From: UBA4661 sp002405405
Lineage (GTDB): Bacteria; Bacteroidota; Ignavibacteria; Kapaibacteriales; UBA4661
Reading direction: 5' to 3'
NCBI GenBank assembly: GCA_036847245.1
Contig: DAIUAL010000007.1
Span: 1 to 45,502, forward strand
DNA: 45,502 nt
Shown: piece by piece, positions 1-8,827 of the stretch
How the letters are laid out: the number at the start of each line of letters is the position of its first letter
How positions within the stretch are numbered: position 1 is the stretch's first letter
Position numbers and translations under genes: made by a program
Notes under the pieces: generated by a model
Seen by the model: the letters and a program-made list of their open reading frames with translations, nothing else
Told to the model about the DNA's origin: nothing
Database searches by the model: none

Positions 1-2
1 GG

Positions 3-2216
3 ACGCAAGCGTGGCAAATCTGCACGATGGCTGGCCACCCCACAAACCCGAATATTGCCTTTGCCGCGGTCTTAGGAAAAGCATTTTCTTCGAATGCTGA
101 ACGTGGTGTATATCGCACCAAAGATGCCGGCAAAACATGGGAAAAAGTTCTCTTTGTCAGTAACGAAGCCGGTGCAAGTGATGTTGCTATTGACCCTACC
201 AATCCCAATATTCTTTTTGCCGGCACATGGTTCACGGTGAGAAAACCCTGGGACATGATTAGTGGAGGACCCGGCAGTGGTTTATGGATGTCGCGTGATG
301 GCGGCGATACATGGACACAACTCAAAGGCAATGGATTACCAAACGGTGTGTGGGGGAAAGTTGGTGTGGCAATCGCCCCAACGAATGGCAGTCGTGTCTA
401 TGCTATTATCGAAAATGAACAAGGCGGGCTTTTTCGCTCCGATGATGGTGGCGATCATTGGTCGCGTGTAAATGATTCACGCATTTTGCGACAAAGAGCA
501 TGGTATTATTCTACGATGACAATTGATCCCAAAGATCAAAACACTGTCTGGATGCCCCAAGTACCGATGCTTCGAACAACCGATGGCGGTCGTACGATTC
601 AACAAGTACGAGGATTACATCATGGTGATCATCATGATGTTTGGATCAATCCAACAGACACACGCTATATGATTGCAGGACATGATGGTGGTTTAGATGT
701 TTCATGGGATGGCGGTAAAACATGGTATGCTCCACCTTTGCCACTCAATCAAATCTATCATCTCGGCACAAGTGCCGCAACCCCCTATCATGTATCAGCA
801 ACATTACAAGATATCGGTACAGCATGCGCACCAAGCAACACACTCACAGGCGGTATTCGTATAACCGATTGGTTCAATGTTGGTGGTGGCGAAGCAGGTC
901 ATATTGTTCATCATCCCACAGACAGTGCTATTGTTTTCGCCGGAGAATATGGTGGCGCTATGACCGTATATAACATGGTTAGCAAACAGTCGCGCAATAT
1001 GACAGCATATCCATATAATCCCTCAGGACATGGTGCAGAGGACTTAAAATATCGTTTCCAATGGACAGCACCAATTGCTTACTCTCCTCATGCACCATAC
1101 GCTTTATATCATGGAGGAAATGTTCTTTTTAGAACACTCGATGGTGGTATAACATGGAAAGCCATCAGCGGCGATTTGACACGTAATGATCGCAGTAAAC
1201 AACAATGGTCAGGTGGACCCATTACCGGCGACAATACTGGTGTTGAAACATTTTGCACCATTTTTGCGATTGCAGAGTCACCGGTACAGAAAGATTTGAT
1301 TTGGGTGGGAAGTGATGATGGCTTGGTGCATATCACACAGGATGGTGGCAATACATGGACGAATGTAACGAAGAATATCCCAGGTCTGCCGGAATTTGCA
1401 ACGATCCGAACGATTGAGCCATCGCGCTTTTCTGCCGGCACAGCATACCTTGTGGCAGATGCTCATCGCTTGGGTGATAATACGCCGTACTTATGGAAAA
1501 CAATCGACTTCGGCAAAACATGGAAGTCTCTCACGAAAAATCTTCCTGCCGGTACAGGATACTTCCATGTTGTCCGCGAAGATCCCCAGCGTAAAGGATT
1601 GTTATTTATCGGTACAGAGCTCGGTGTATTGTGTTCGTATAATGATGGTGAAACCTATCGCTCTTTACGGCTGAATATGCCTACTGTTGCTGTGCATGAT
1701 CTTCAACTCAAAAACAATGATCTCGTGGTCGGTACACATGGTCGCTCTATCTACATTCTTGACGATATAACGCCTATTCGAACATTGCAAGCAAGCGACT
1801 CGACAAAACTTCTCCATCTCTACTCAGTTCCACCAACAATTCGCTGGCGATATAGCCGTGCGAAACAAGTTCCGGGTTCTTTTGCAAATCCGCCCGAAGG
1901 TGTCGTCATTACATACTCTCTTGCCAAACAAGCCGACAGCGTAAGCATGACTATTGTTAATGCCAAAGGCGATACTGTACGCCGCTATACGCATATACCC
2001 AAAGAATTCCCTGCTATTTATGATGAGGGCGGTGGAGACAAATATGATTCCATTCCAAATAAACCCGGTGTACATCGAGTTGTGTGGGATATGAGTTATG
2101 CAGGCTGTACATTGATTCCCGATGCTAAAATAGATGGCGGTGATCCCGTTGCGGGACGAATGGTACCACCAGGTACATACACAGTTATCATCTATGCTCA
2201 TGGCATAACAGAATAG
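3..2216 (+). CDS. Sortilin/BNR-repeat (Vps10-like) glycosyl hydrolase-type protein, N-terminal part missing, C-terminus cut by TAG
   Basis: The frame is open to the left edge; codons before the first ATG (27) encode family-like sequence, so the true start lies outside the window. The protein is built from BNR/Asp-box-like blades such as KDAGKTW, RDGGDTW, WDGGKTW, LDGGITW, QDGGNTW and DFGKTW, the pattern of large exported Vps10/sortilin-like beta-propeller proteins often annotated as glycosyl hydrolases; enzymatic activity is not established for most of them. After the propeller comes an Ig-like segment ending in PPGTYTV, where the family normally runs into a short helical domain. Here a TAG at 2214-2216 interrupts the frame, and the missing helical part follows in the same frame (next entry). 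The assignment to the family is confident; whether the gene is functional is not. Confidence 0.85.
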   Translation, partial: TQAWQICTMAGHPTNPNIAFAAVLGKAFSSNAERGVYRTKDAGKTWEKVLFVSNEAGASDVAIDPTNPNILFAGTWFTVRKPWDMISGGPGSGLWMSRDGGDTWTQLKGNGLPNGVWGKVGVAIAPTNGSRVYAIIENEQGGLFRSDDGGDHWSRVNDSRILRQRAWYYSTMTIDPKDQNTVWMPQVPMLRTTDGGRTIQQVRGLHHGDHHDVWINPTDTRYMIAGHDGGLDVSWDGGKTWYAPPLPLNQIYHLGTSAATPYHVSATLQDIGTACAPSNTLTGGIRITDWFNVGGGEAGHIVHHPTDSAIVFAGEYGGAMTVYNMVSKQSRNMTAYPYNPSGHGAEDLKYRFQWTAPIAYSPHAPYALYHGGNVLFRTLDGGITWKAISGDLTRNDRSKQQWSGGPITGDNTGVETFCTIFAIAESPVQKDLIWVGSDDGLVHITQDGGNTWTNVTKNIPGLPEFATIRTIEPSRFSAGTAYLVADAHRLGDNTPYLWKTIDFGKTWKSLTKNLPAGTGYFHVVREDPQRKGLLFIGTELGVLCSYNDGETYRSLRLNMPTVAVHDLQLKNNDLVVGTHGRSIYILDDITPIRTLQASDSTKLLHLYSVPPTIRWRYSRAKQVPGSFANPPEGVVITYSLAKQADSVSMTIVNAKGDTVRRYTHIPKEFPAIYDEGGGDKYDSIPNKPGVHRVVWDMSYAGCTLIPDAKIDGGDPVAGRMVPPGTYTVIIYAHGITE
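2214..2216 (+). other. In-frame amber stop splitting one gene
   Basis: The codons read GAA-TAG-ACC-ACA-GTT-CAG. Translation resumes in the same frame as TTVQLKPDTRLAMSASELEAQ, matching the usual family transition from the Ig-like domain to the helical domain. One substitution (for example CAG to TAG) explains the break; no frameshift is needed. TAG is a normal terminator elsewhere here, for instance at the end of gltD. Confidence 0.85.
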
Positions 2217-2252
2217 ACCACAGTTCAGCTCAAACCCGATACTCGTTTAGCA

Positions 2253-2732
2253 ATGTCTGCTTCGGAACTTGAAGCACAAGTGCGTGGTGCTCTTGAAATG
2301 CGTGATGATGTAGCGAGTATCACGAACATGGTGAAACATTTACGCAGTGTGAAAAAACAGCTTGTTCAGCGCAAAGAATATATTGCAGAAGACCCGACAA
2401 TGAAATCATTAGTTTCCGACTCGAAAACAATGATTGAAAAAATTGATTCGCTTGAAGGTAAGCTCCATAACCCCAAAGCCCAAGTCAGTTACGATATTCT
2501 CGCAATGCGCGGTGGAACAAAACTCTACTCAGTACTAGGACAGCTATATGATTATGCTGCCGCCAGTGATGGTCCAATCACACAGGGCATGAAAGAAATG
2601 TATGCCGACTGCAAAGCCGAACTGACTGCGCTTCGCAAAGAATTTCTCGTACTCATGCAGAATGCTCTACCAACCCTGAATGCTTCTGCCAAATCCGTCA
2701 ATGCACCCCATATCATCATACCAAAGTTATAA
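2253..2732 (+). CDS. Detached C-terminal helical domain of the preceding BNR-repeat protein
   Basis: This 159-residue stretch is in the same frame as the preceding gene and separated from it only by the TAG plus twelve sense codons. It is helical and charged, with the pattern seen at the C-terminus of BNR-repeat sortilin-like proteins: an ASELEAQ..ALEMRDDV start, an LRSVKKQL segment, and an ending like LPTLNASAKSVNAPHI. It has no signal peptide and no convincing ribosome binding site before ATG 2253, so it is unlikely to be an independent gene. It is either the tail of a readthrough or mis-sequenced protein, or the relic of a nonsense mutation. A strong hairpin terminator follows at 2781. Confidence 0.75.
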   Translation: MSASELEAQVRGALEMRDDVASITNMVKHLRSVKKQLVQRKEYIAEDPTMKSLVSDSKTMIEKIDSLEGKLHNPKAQVSYDILAMRGGTKLYSVLGQLYDYAAASDGPITQGMKEMYADCKAELTALRKEFLVLMQNALPTLNASAKSVNAPHIIIPKL

Positions 2733-2780
2733 TCGGATACAGACAAGATTGACAAAAAAGAACAGGCAAACCATGTTTTC

Positions 2781-2815
2781 AAGGGCAGGCAAAGAAGCCT
2801 GCCCTTATTCTTTTT
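2781..2815 (+). terminator. Intrinsic terminator after the BNR-repeat gene
   Basis: A perfect 10-bp stem (AAGGGCAGGC at 2781-2790, GCCTGCCCTT at 2797-2806) with a six-base loop is followed by TATTCTTTTT. It lies 49 bases after the second fragment's stop, which supports the two fragments forming one transcription unit. Confidence 0.85.
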
Positions 2816-2892
2816 CGTAAATTGCGATTCTCTTGGCGTAATTTTATTCATTCCAACTTCGATACACATACATGACTCAAAAGGATATAAGA

Positions 2893-3678
2893 ATGCAATT
2901 TCGACTTTCGGCAATATGGATTGCCGTTGCCTTTGCGACGCTCACCATTATTATCGTTGGCTGCAAAGGAACAACAGTTGGACCTGATATTCCCACCAAT
3001 ACCGATTCAACGCTTATCATCACTGATCGCGTTGTTGGTACAGGCGCGCGCGCTGATTCGGGATTAGTTCTGACAGTGCAGTATATTGGTCGCCTAAAAT
3101 CTGACACAACAATTAAATTTGACAGTAGCTTTGCAAGACGTGCTCCATTCTCTTTCGTTTTAGGCAACAATGAGGTTATCAAAGGTTGGGATAGTGCGCT
3201 GGTCGGAATGCGCGTTGGCGGCAGACGTCGCATTGAAGTACCGCCAACACTCGGTTATGGTTTAGCACAACAAGGACCAATACCACCAAACTCTACTCTT
3301 ATTTTTGATATTGAATTATTGCGTGTCGATTCCAACATCGTGAAGATCCAAGATCTTGTCATGGGCGTTGGTGCTGAAGCCACGACCGGTAGTAGTGTTA
3401 GCGTGCTGTATACCGGACGTTTTGTCAATGGAACACAATTTGACAGCAATGATGGACCCGGGCGAAGTCCGCTGAATTTCTTCGTTGGACTCGGTTCCGG
3501 TGTCATTACCGGCATGAGTGATGGTCTTGTAGGAATGCGTGTTGGCGGTCGCAGACGTATTACGATCCCACCGGCATTGGGGTATGGAACAAAAGGTACA
3601 GACGGTAACTCAACAACGAATGGTGTGCCACCGAGTACGATTTTAATTTTTGATATACGACTCATCAGTGCGAATTGA
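2893..3678 (+). CDS. Lipoprotein with two FKBP-type peptidyl-prolyl isomerase domains
   Basis: The protein catalyses cis-trans isomerisation of prolyl bonds, probably as a periplasmic folding helper anchored to a membrane. The N-terminus is a lipoprotein signal: a hydrophobic stretch ending IIIVGC, with the cysteine followed by KGTTVG. Two FKBP domains follow, each with a VLYTGR/VQYIGR strand, a GWDSALVGMRVGGRRR or GMSDGLVGMRVGGRRR segment, the PP.LGYG motif, and a terminal strand ending in LIFDIEL or LIFDIRL. I chose ATG 2893 over ATG 2872 because AAGGA sits eight bases upstream and the shorter form gives a cleaner signal peptide. The stop codon lies inside a 26-bp tandem duplication. Confidence 0.9.
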   Translation: MQFRLSAIWIAVAFATLTIIIVGCKGTTVGPDIPTNTDSTLIITDRVVGTGARADSGLVLTVQYIGRLKSDTTIKFDSSFARRAPFSFVLGNNEVIKGWDSALVGMRVGGRRRIEVPPTLGYGLAQQGPIPPNSTLIFDIELLRVDSNIVKIQDLVMGVGAEATTGSSVSVLYTGRFVNGTQFDSNDGPGRSPLNFFVGLGSGVITGMSDGLVGMRVGGRRRITIPPALGYGTKGTDGNSTTNGVPPSTILIFDIRLISAN

Positions 3679-3720
3679 TAAATTTCCCTTTCATTGCGAA
3701 TTGATAAATTTCCCTTTCAT
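3669..3720 (+). repeat. Perfect 26-bp tandem duplication over the FKBP gene stop codon
   Basis: Two identical 26-base copies lie head to tail at 3669-3694 and 3695-3720, each beginning TGCGAATTGATAAATTTCCC. The first copy contains the TGA stop (3676-3678) followed at once by TAA, so the protein is unaffected. The lack of any mismatch suggests a recent slippage or duplication event. Confidence 0.95.
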
Positions 3721-3763
3721 TTAACGAGTTATTTCACTTTTTCCCTTGTTTCAGGCGGTGTGT

Positions 3764-4804
3764 ATGTTTCGTTTTTCCGTGTTGATAGCATGTTTTCTTG
3801 TGCAGTATTCTTCGATTCTTATGGCGCAATCAGCATCAAAAAAATTCACTTTAGTGATTCATGGCGGTGCGGGTGTGATTACACGAGCGAATTTATCATC
3901 AGAGCGTGAGCAAGAGTACCATCGTGCATTAGATTCTGCATTACGTATTGGGTATGCTATTTTGGAGCAAGGCGGCACGAGTATGAATGCCGTCGAAAAA
4001 GTGGTGAATTATCTCGAAGACAATCCTCTTTTCAATGCAGGTATTGGTGCGGTCTATACTGCTGATGGTACACATGAACTTGATGCCGCAATCATGGATG
4101 GGAAAACACTTGCCGCCGGAGCAGTTGCTGCTGTCAAGCGCATCAAAAACCCGATTTCCTTAGCGCGACTTGTCATGGAAAAATCTGAACATGTCATGCT
4201 CATTGGCGAAGGCGCTGAAAAATTTGCTCAGACACAAAATATTACGTTAGTACCCAACACCTTGTTCGATACACCCGCCCGTAAACGTGCGTTGGAACGC
4301 ATCCAGCAAGAAGAGCGCGAGCAAGCAACGAAGGACAGCATTAAACAAGATAGCATTCGTAAAGCCAATCTTAAAAAACGCTCTGCAAGCGACAAACACG
4401 GCACGGTTGGTGCAGTGGCACTTGATATTCATGGCAACTTGGCTGCGGCAACATCTACCGGCGGCATGACAAACAAACGCTTTGGTCGCGTAGGCGATGC
4501 ACCGATTATTGGTGCAGGGACATATGCCAATAATGGCTCATGTGCTGTGTCGGCAACCGGTTGGGGTGAGTATTTTATTCGGACAGTTGTTGCTCATGAT
4601 GTGGCGGCACTAGTGGAGTATAAAGGTTTATCAGTACAATCAGCCGGTCAAGAAGTAATCAATAAAGTTGGCAAACTTGGTGGCGATGGCGGTATGATTA
4701 TCCTTGATACGAAAGGAAACTTCTCCATGCCTTTTAATTCCGAAGGTATGTATCGTGGTGTGATTACACAGGAAAACAAACCAACGACAGCAATTTTCAA
4801 GTAA
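3764..4804 (+). CDS. iaaA: Exported isoaspartyl peptidase / plant-type L-asparaginase (Ntn-hydrolase)
   Basis: The enzyme hydrolyses isoaspartyl dipeptides and asparagine after self-cleavage into two chains. The signature is clear: HGGAGVI near the N-terminus, the autoprocessing site KHGTVGAVALD with the catalytic threonine near residue 214, STGGMTNKRFGRVGDAPIIG, GAGTYANN, and a C-terminal GGDGGMI segment. The N-terminus from ATG 3764 is a signal peptide (hydrophobic core SVLIACFLVQ, then SSILMAQS), so it probably acts in the periplasm. A TTG at 3746 would add six residues but spoils the signal peptide. A charged, lysine- and arginine-rich linker precedes the cleavage site, as expected for the end of the alpha chain. 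Confidence 0.92.
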   Translation: MFRFSVLIACFLVQYSSILMAQSASKKFTLVIHGGAGVITRANLSSEREQEYHRALDSALRIGYAILEQGGTSMNAVEKVVNYLEDNPLFNAGIGAVYTADGTHELDAAIMDGKTLAAGAVAAVKRIKNPISLARLVMEKSEHVMLIGEGAEKFAQTQNITLVPNTLFDTPARKRALERIQQEEREQATKDSIKQDSIRKANLKKRSASDKHGTVGAVALDIHGNLAAATSTGGMTNKRFGRVGDAPIIGAGTYANNGSCAVSATGWGEYFIRTVVAHDVAALVEYKGLSVQSAGQEVINKVGKLGGDGGMIILDTKGNFSMPFNSEGMYRGVITQENKPTTAIFK

Positions 4805-4899
4805 GCTCATGTATTGCGGTTTCACCTTGCATCCCTCTACACTCCTTGTTTCGTGAGCGATAATTAGATTTTCTTTCATCTTCTCATCTTCACCAATAT

Positions 4900-6552
4900 A
4901 TGGCTCAAATCACCTCGTATTCCTCATGGCATTCGCTTGAAGCACATGTTGAAACCGTTGCCGATGTAAATATTCGCAAGCTTTTTGCCCAAGACACTGG
5001 TCGTTTTGCCAAGTTATCAATGCGTGTACATCATGGTGAAGAAACACTTCTTCTTGATTACTCTAAAAATCTTATCCTCAACAATACCATGCACATGCTT
5101 GCCGTCTTGGCGCGTGAATGCCATGTAGAGCAAAAACGTGATGCCATGTTAGCCGGCGAACATATCAACAGTACCGAAGGACGCGCTGTTTTACACACTG
5201 CCTTACGCAATCGCAGTGGTCGCCCCGTTTTGCTGAATGGTGTTGATGTTATGCCTGATGTCCTTGCCGTGTTAGAGCAGATAAAAATATTCAGCGAATC
5301 CGTTCGCTCAGGTACATGGAAAGGATATACCGGAAAACCTATTACCCATGTCGTCAATATTGGTATCGGTGGAAGCGATCTTGGTCCGAAAATGGTGTGC
5401 ATCGCCTTACAACCCTACAGCAAGCGTGATCTTACGGTACATTTTGTTTCAAATGTTGATGGCACCCATATTGCGGAAACACTCCGTGTATGCCCACCGG
5501 AAACGACACTCTTTATTATTGCCTCAAAAACATTTACCACCCAAGAAACCATGACGAATGCGCACACAGCACGACAATGGTTTCTGCAACAAGGCGGCAC
5601 AGAAGCGGGCATCGCCAAGCATTTTGTGGCTGTCTCGACCAATGCAAAAGCGGTGCAGGCATTTGGTATCGATACAGCAAATATGTTTGGCTTCTGGGAT
5701 TGGGTTGGTGGTCGTTACTCGCTGTGGTCAGCAATTGGTCTGCCGATTGTATTGTCCGTAGGACATGACAACTTCATCGCCCTGCTTGAAGGGGCGCACA
5801 CAATGGACGAACATTTTCGGACAGCACCCATTCTTGAGAATGCTCCCATGATTATGGGACTACTCGAAGTATGGTATTCGAATTTTTTCAAAGCAGAATC
5901 TCATGCAGTTTTACCATACGATGAGTATCTGAGCCGTTTACCTGCGTATCTGCAACAAGCCGATATGGAAAGTAATGGCAAACAAGTACAGATTGATGGC
6001 GAAACTGTGCAATACCACACCGGTACAATTTTGTGGGGTGAACCCGGCACGAACGGGCAACATGCATTCTATCAGTTGATTCATCAAGGCACGAAACTGA
6101 TTCCATGCGATTTCATTGCATCGGCGCAATCGCACAATCCTCTGGGCGATCATCATGAAAAACTCCTTGCGAATTTCTTCGCGCAAACCCAAGCATTAAT
6201 GCAAGGCAAAACAGCAGATGAAGTCCGCGCTGAATTGGAGCGTGAAGGTAAGACACCGGAACAGATTGAGGCTTTACTTCCTCACAAAGTGTTTCACGGC
6301 AATCGCCCTTCAACGTCGATTTTGCTGTCGAAACTTACCCCTCATACACTTGGTATGCTGCTCGCATTGTACGAGCATAAAATCTTTGTCAGCGGTGCTA
6401 TTTGGAATATCAATCCTTTCGACCAATGGGGTGTAGAACTAGGCAAACAATTAGCCAATGCTATCCTCCCCGCACTAGCGCATCCCGACCCTGTGAGCAA
6501 TTATGACCACTCAACAAATGGTCTGATCAATGCGTACAAACAAATGCGCTAA
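4900..6552 (+). CDS. pgi: Glucose-6-phosphate isomerase
   Basis: It interconverts glucose 6-phosphate and fructose 6-phosphate in the cytoplasm. At 550 residues it has the length of the long bacterial Pgi type. Visible signatures are NIGIGGSDLGPKM for sugar-phosphate binding, SKTFTTQET, WDWVGGRYSLWSAIG, GEPGTNGQHAFYQLIHQG with Glu381 and His388 at the active site, and the C-terminal NINPFDQWGVELGKQLA motif containing the conserved lysine. trmB follows 17 bases later on the same strand, so the two are probably co-transcribed. No terminator was seen after the asparaginase gene. Confidence 0.97.
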   Translation: MAQITSYSSWHSLEAHVETVADVNIRKLFAQDTGRFAKLSMRVHHGEETLLLDYSKNLILNNTMHMLAVLARECHVEQKRDAMLAGEHINSTEGRAVLHTALRNRSGRPVLLNGVDVMPDVLAVLEQIKIFSESVRSGTWKGYTGKPITHVVNIGIGGSDLGPKMVCIALQPYSKRDLTVHFVSNVDGTHIAETLRVCPPETTLFIIASKTFTTQETMTNAHTARQWFLQQGGTEAGIAKHFVAVSTNAKAVQAFGIDTANMFGFWDWVGGRYSLWSAIGLPIVLSVGHDNFIALLEGAHTMDEHFRTAPILENAPMIMGLLEVWYSNFFKAESHAVLPYDEYLSRLPAYLQQADMESNGKQVQIDGETVQYHTGTILWGEPGTNGQHAFYQLIHQGTKLIPCDFIASAQSHNPLGDHHEKLLANFFAQTQALMQGKTADEVRAELEREGKTPEQIEALLPHKVFHGNRPSTSILLSKLTPHTLGMLLALYEHKIFVSGAIWNINPFDQWGVELGKQLANAILPALAHPDPVSNYDHSTNGLINAYKQMR

Positions 6553-6569
6553 AGCATGATGAGATACTT

Positions 6570-7247
6570 ATGATTGATTTTTCAAAATATACTCTGCCCA
6601 ATATCCGTCATCATGTCAGTCCGAATCTGTATATCCCCCGTGCAGAATTGACCGTTGATCTGTCATACTATCCTCCCCTCTATATAGAATTGCAGTGGGA
6701 ACAGATTTTCGCCAATGGCAAACCACCACAAATCTTGGATATTGGCTGCGGTTTGGGAAAATTCATGTTGAATTACAGCTATACTGAAGGTGTCGGTAAT
6801 GTTCTTGGCTTAGAGGTTCGTAAGAGGGTGTGCGAATGGGTGCAAGACATTATCCATGCCGAACAGGTCGGCAATGCAGGAATTCTTTGGTATTCGGTGG
6901 TGAATGGTCTGCCTTTTATTGCAAGCAATTCCATTGAGAAAATTTTCTACTTCTTTCCTGACCCTTGGTATAAAAAACGTCATGTCAAACGCCGTGCATT
7001 TACGGTGGATTTTTTAGCGGAATGTCACCGCATGTTAGCTCCGAACGGCATTCTTTTCCTCCAAACAGATGTACCCGAAGTTGATGCCTATCAACAAGAA
7101 GTCCTGCAAGAATTTGGTGGATTTTCTTATCATCCCGCCGGTGAAGAAGAATGGCGCAACCACTACCAACTTCCCAAAACTAATCAAGAAGAAATTTGCC
7201 TTCGGAATGGAATCCCCTACACACGTTTAGTGTGTGTGAAGAAGTAA
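6570..7247 (+). CDS. trmB: tRNA (guanine-N7-)-methyltransferase TrmB
   Basis: It transfers a methyl group from S-adenosylmethionine to G46 of tRNA variable loops. The SAM-binding motif ILDIGCGLGKFML lies at about residues 50-62. The family signature FFPDPWYKKRHVKRR is intact, followed by a helix and FLQTDVPEVDAY. The length of 225 residues is normal. It begins 17 bases after pgi and probably shares its transcript; no intrinsic terminator is evident downstream. Confidence 0.95.
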   Translation: MIDFSKYTLPNIRHHVSPNLYIPRAELTVDLSYYPPLYIELQWEQIFANGKPPQILDIGCGLGKFMLNYSYTEGVGNVLGLEVRKRVCEWVQDIIHAEQVGNAGILWYSVVNGLPFIASNSIEKIFYFFPDPWYKKRHVKRRAFTVDFLAECHRMLAPNGILFLQTDVPEVDAYQQEVLQEFGGFSYHPAGEEEWRNHYQLPKTNQEEICLRNGIPYTRLVCVKK

Positions 7248-7410
7248 CCTGCTCCTTCGTTTTTTTCGTTAATGTTGTTGTTCAATGGCGAGGTCTTGTG
7301 CTGTCTGTTATTACGGTCTTTTGACGTAGAGACGCAACGCATTGCAAGCTCAACCCACAATCCTACTGCCTGATCGATTATCTCACCCCGTTCACTGATT
7401 CTGCGCCGCC

Positions 7411-7475
7411 TTGAGCTTGTCGAAAGGTCGAAGCGTAGTGTCCCCCGTTTCTGTTGCTCGCTTCGACAAGCTCAG
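7411..7475. repeat. REP-like inverted repeat in a 283-bp gene-free stretch
   Basis: TGAGCTTGTCGAA at 7412-7424 is exactly inverted at 7462-7474 (TTCGACAAGCTCA), enclosing about 37 bases. The arms resemble the GCTGAGCTTGTCGAAG palindromic elements found between genes in many bacterial genomes. The surrounding gap between trmB and the regulator gene (7248-7530) shows no gene and no clear terminator. Confidence 0.7.
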
Positions 7476-7530
7476 CGAACGTACTTTCTGTAACCAAAAA
7501 CAGTGAGAGATTTCCACCCACCGTTGTTTG

Positions 7531-8604
7531 TTATTCTTGAGAAATGCTCTGCTTGCCGTACACACCGGGCAAGACACCGCAATGCCGCTTAAATGCTGTT
7601 GTAAAGTGTGTTGCATGTTGATAGCCGACATGCTCGGCGATTTCTCGAATACTCATAGTGTTCTGCAAGAGTAATTCACGGGCAATTGCCATGCGTCGCT
7701 CTACCACAAAACCATAGACTGTTGTTCCAAAGAGCGACTTGAAACCGCGCTTTAGCGCGAATTCGTTAAGACCAACCATCCTCGATAATTCTGCTAAAGT
7801 TGGAGGCAGTGCATAGTGTTCTTGGATGATACGATGTGCTTCATGCAGTCGCTCTTGCTCGGAGCGAGTCGGCTGTGCTACAGGTACGCAAAGTCCGCAT
7901 GTGTTACATGAATGTCCTTGTTGTAGTGCTTCACTATGAAGAACAAAGAGTTCCATGACCTTACTTTCGAGATAGAGTTTTTGCAAGCAACCACGCCGTA
8001 CTTGTGGTGATAGCAGTTCATGAATAATTGCTTGCATAGCAGGTGTCATCGGAAGATTGACAGGATGAGCCGATGCAACGGCTGACTTGTGTAATGCTGA
8101 ACGGAATCCACGAAGAAGAGGTGTTTCATCGGGAAGAAGTTGCTGAAAATAATCAAGTGAAAACTCGATACTACAGCGCGCCATCGTACCGCAAGGAGCA
8201 AACTCCGTTTGTTCTGCACCGCTTGGCAAGTGCAACAAGTTGTGTTCAAAAGAGTTGAACATAATTGGCATGTGTTCACCAAACTGTGAACGTGATGTTT
8301 CGTGCAAAGCGAAATGCAGACACACACGGTTACTATCGGGAGCAGACGTACGCACAAGTGTTTCGTCGAATTCTCCTTTGACCATACGAATACGTACACC
8401 ACCAAATGCCCATTCACGGATACTAAGATGATGATGCTCATGCAAAGCGATTTGCAAGGAACGTTGTTGCAAGCCCTCAATCGCCATACATTGTTCTGAC
8501 TGCCATGTTTCTGCATGAGCCCATGTCGGCGTACCACGCATTTGCCATGATGCGTCTTGTGGTTCTCTACTTCGCTCTATTCGATGCCGCTCCATTGTTT
8601 TCAT
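7531..8604 (-). CDS. AraC-family transcriptional regulator with a CxxCxxC motif
   Basis: The last ~105 residues form the two helix-turn-helix AraC DNA-binding domain (LAELSRMVGLNEFALKRGFK, then SIREIAEHVGYQHATHFTTAFKRHCGVLPG). The N-terminal ~220 residues are a sensor region of the type seen in PchR-like regulators of iron-uptake genes. Just before the DNA-binding domain, three cysteines (233, 236, 239) form CNTCGLC, a possible metal or Fe-S ligand set. The gene is divergent from a FecA-like receptor, and a phased direct repeat lies between them. Regulation of that receptor in response to iron or a siderophore is an inference. No clear ribosome binding site decides between Met1 and Met4. Confidence 0.88.
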   Translation of the reverse strand: MKTMERHRIERSREPQDASWQMRGTPTWAHAETWQSEQCMAIEGLQQRSLQIALHEHHHLSIREWAFGGVRIRMVKGEFDETLVRTSAPDSNRVCLHFALHETSRSQFGEHMPIMFNSFEHNLLHLPSGAEQTEFAPCGTMARCSIEFSLDYFQQLLPDETPLLRGFRSALHKSAVASAHPVNLPMTPAMQAIIHELLSPQVRRGCLQKLYLESKVMELFVLHSEALQQGHSCNTCGLCVPVAQPTRSEQERLHEAHRIIQEHYALPPTLAELSRMVGLNEFALKRGFKSLFGTTVYGFVVERRMAIARELLLQNTMSIREIAEHVGYQHATHFTTAFKRHCGVLPGVYGKQSISQE

Positions 8605-8661
8605 AGGATTTTCTGTTCGTCGTTTTTGATAACTCTGTTCACCAAATCAGTCGCAAACTAT

Positions 8662-8695
8662 TCCGCTTTGCGTTATCGAAACTCCGCCTTGCGTT
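8662..8695. promoter_or_regulatory. 21-bp-phased direct repeat, candidate AraC-type operator
   Basis: TCCGCTTTGCGTT (8662-8674) and TCCGCCTTGCGTT (8683-8695) differ at one base and start 21 bp apart, two helical turns. AraC-family proteins typically bind two direct half-sites at this spacing. The repeat lies between the divergent regulator and receptor genes. Confidence 0.55.
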
Positions 8696-8827
8696 GTCTA
8701 CCTCTACACATGTTGATGCAATTTACAATTCCTTATTTGGATTTCGTCTAAGTAAGAAATGTATCAAAATATCAACAGCAATAATTGTTGTTCGTAAGGA
8801 TTGTTTGTTTTACCATCAAAAAACTCT

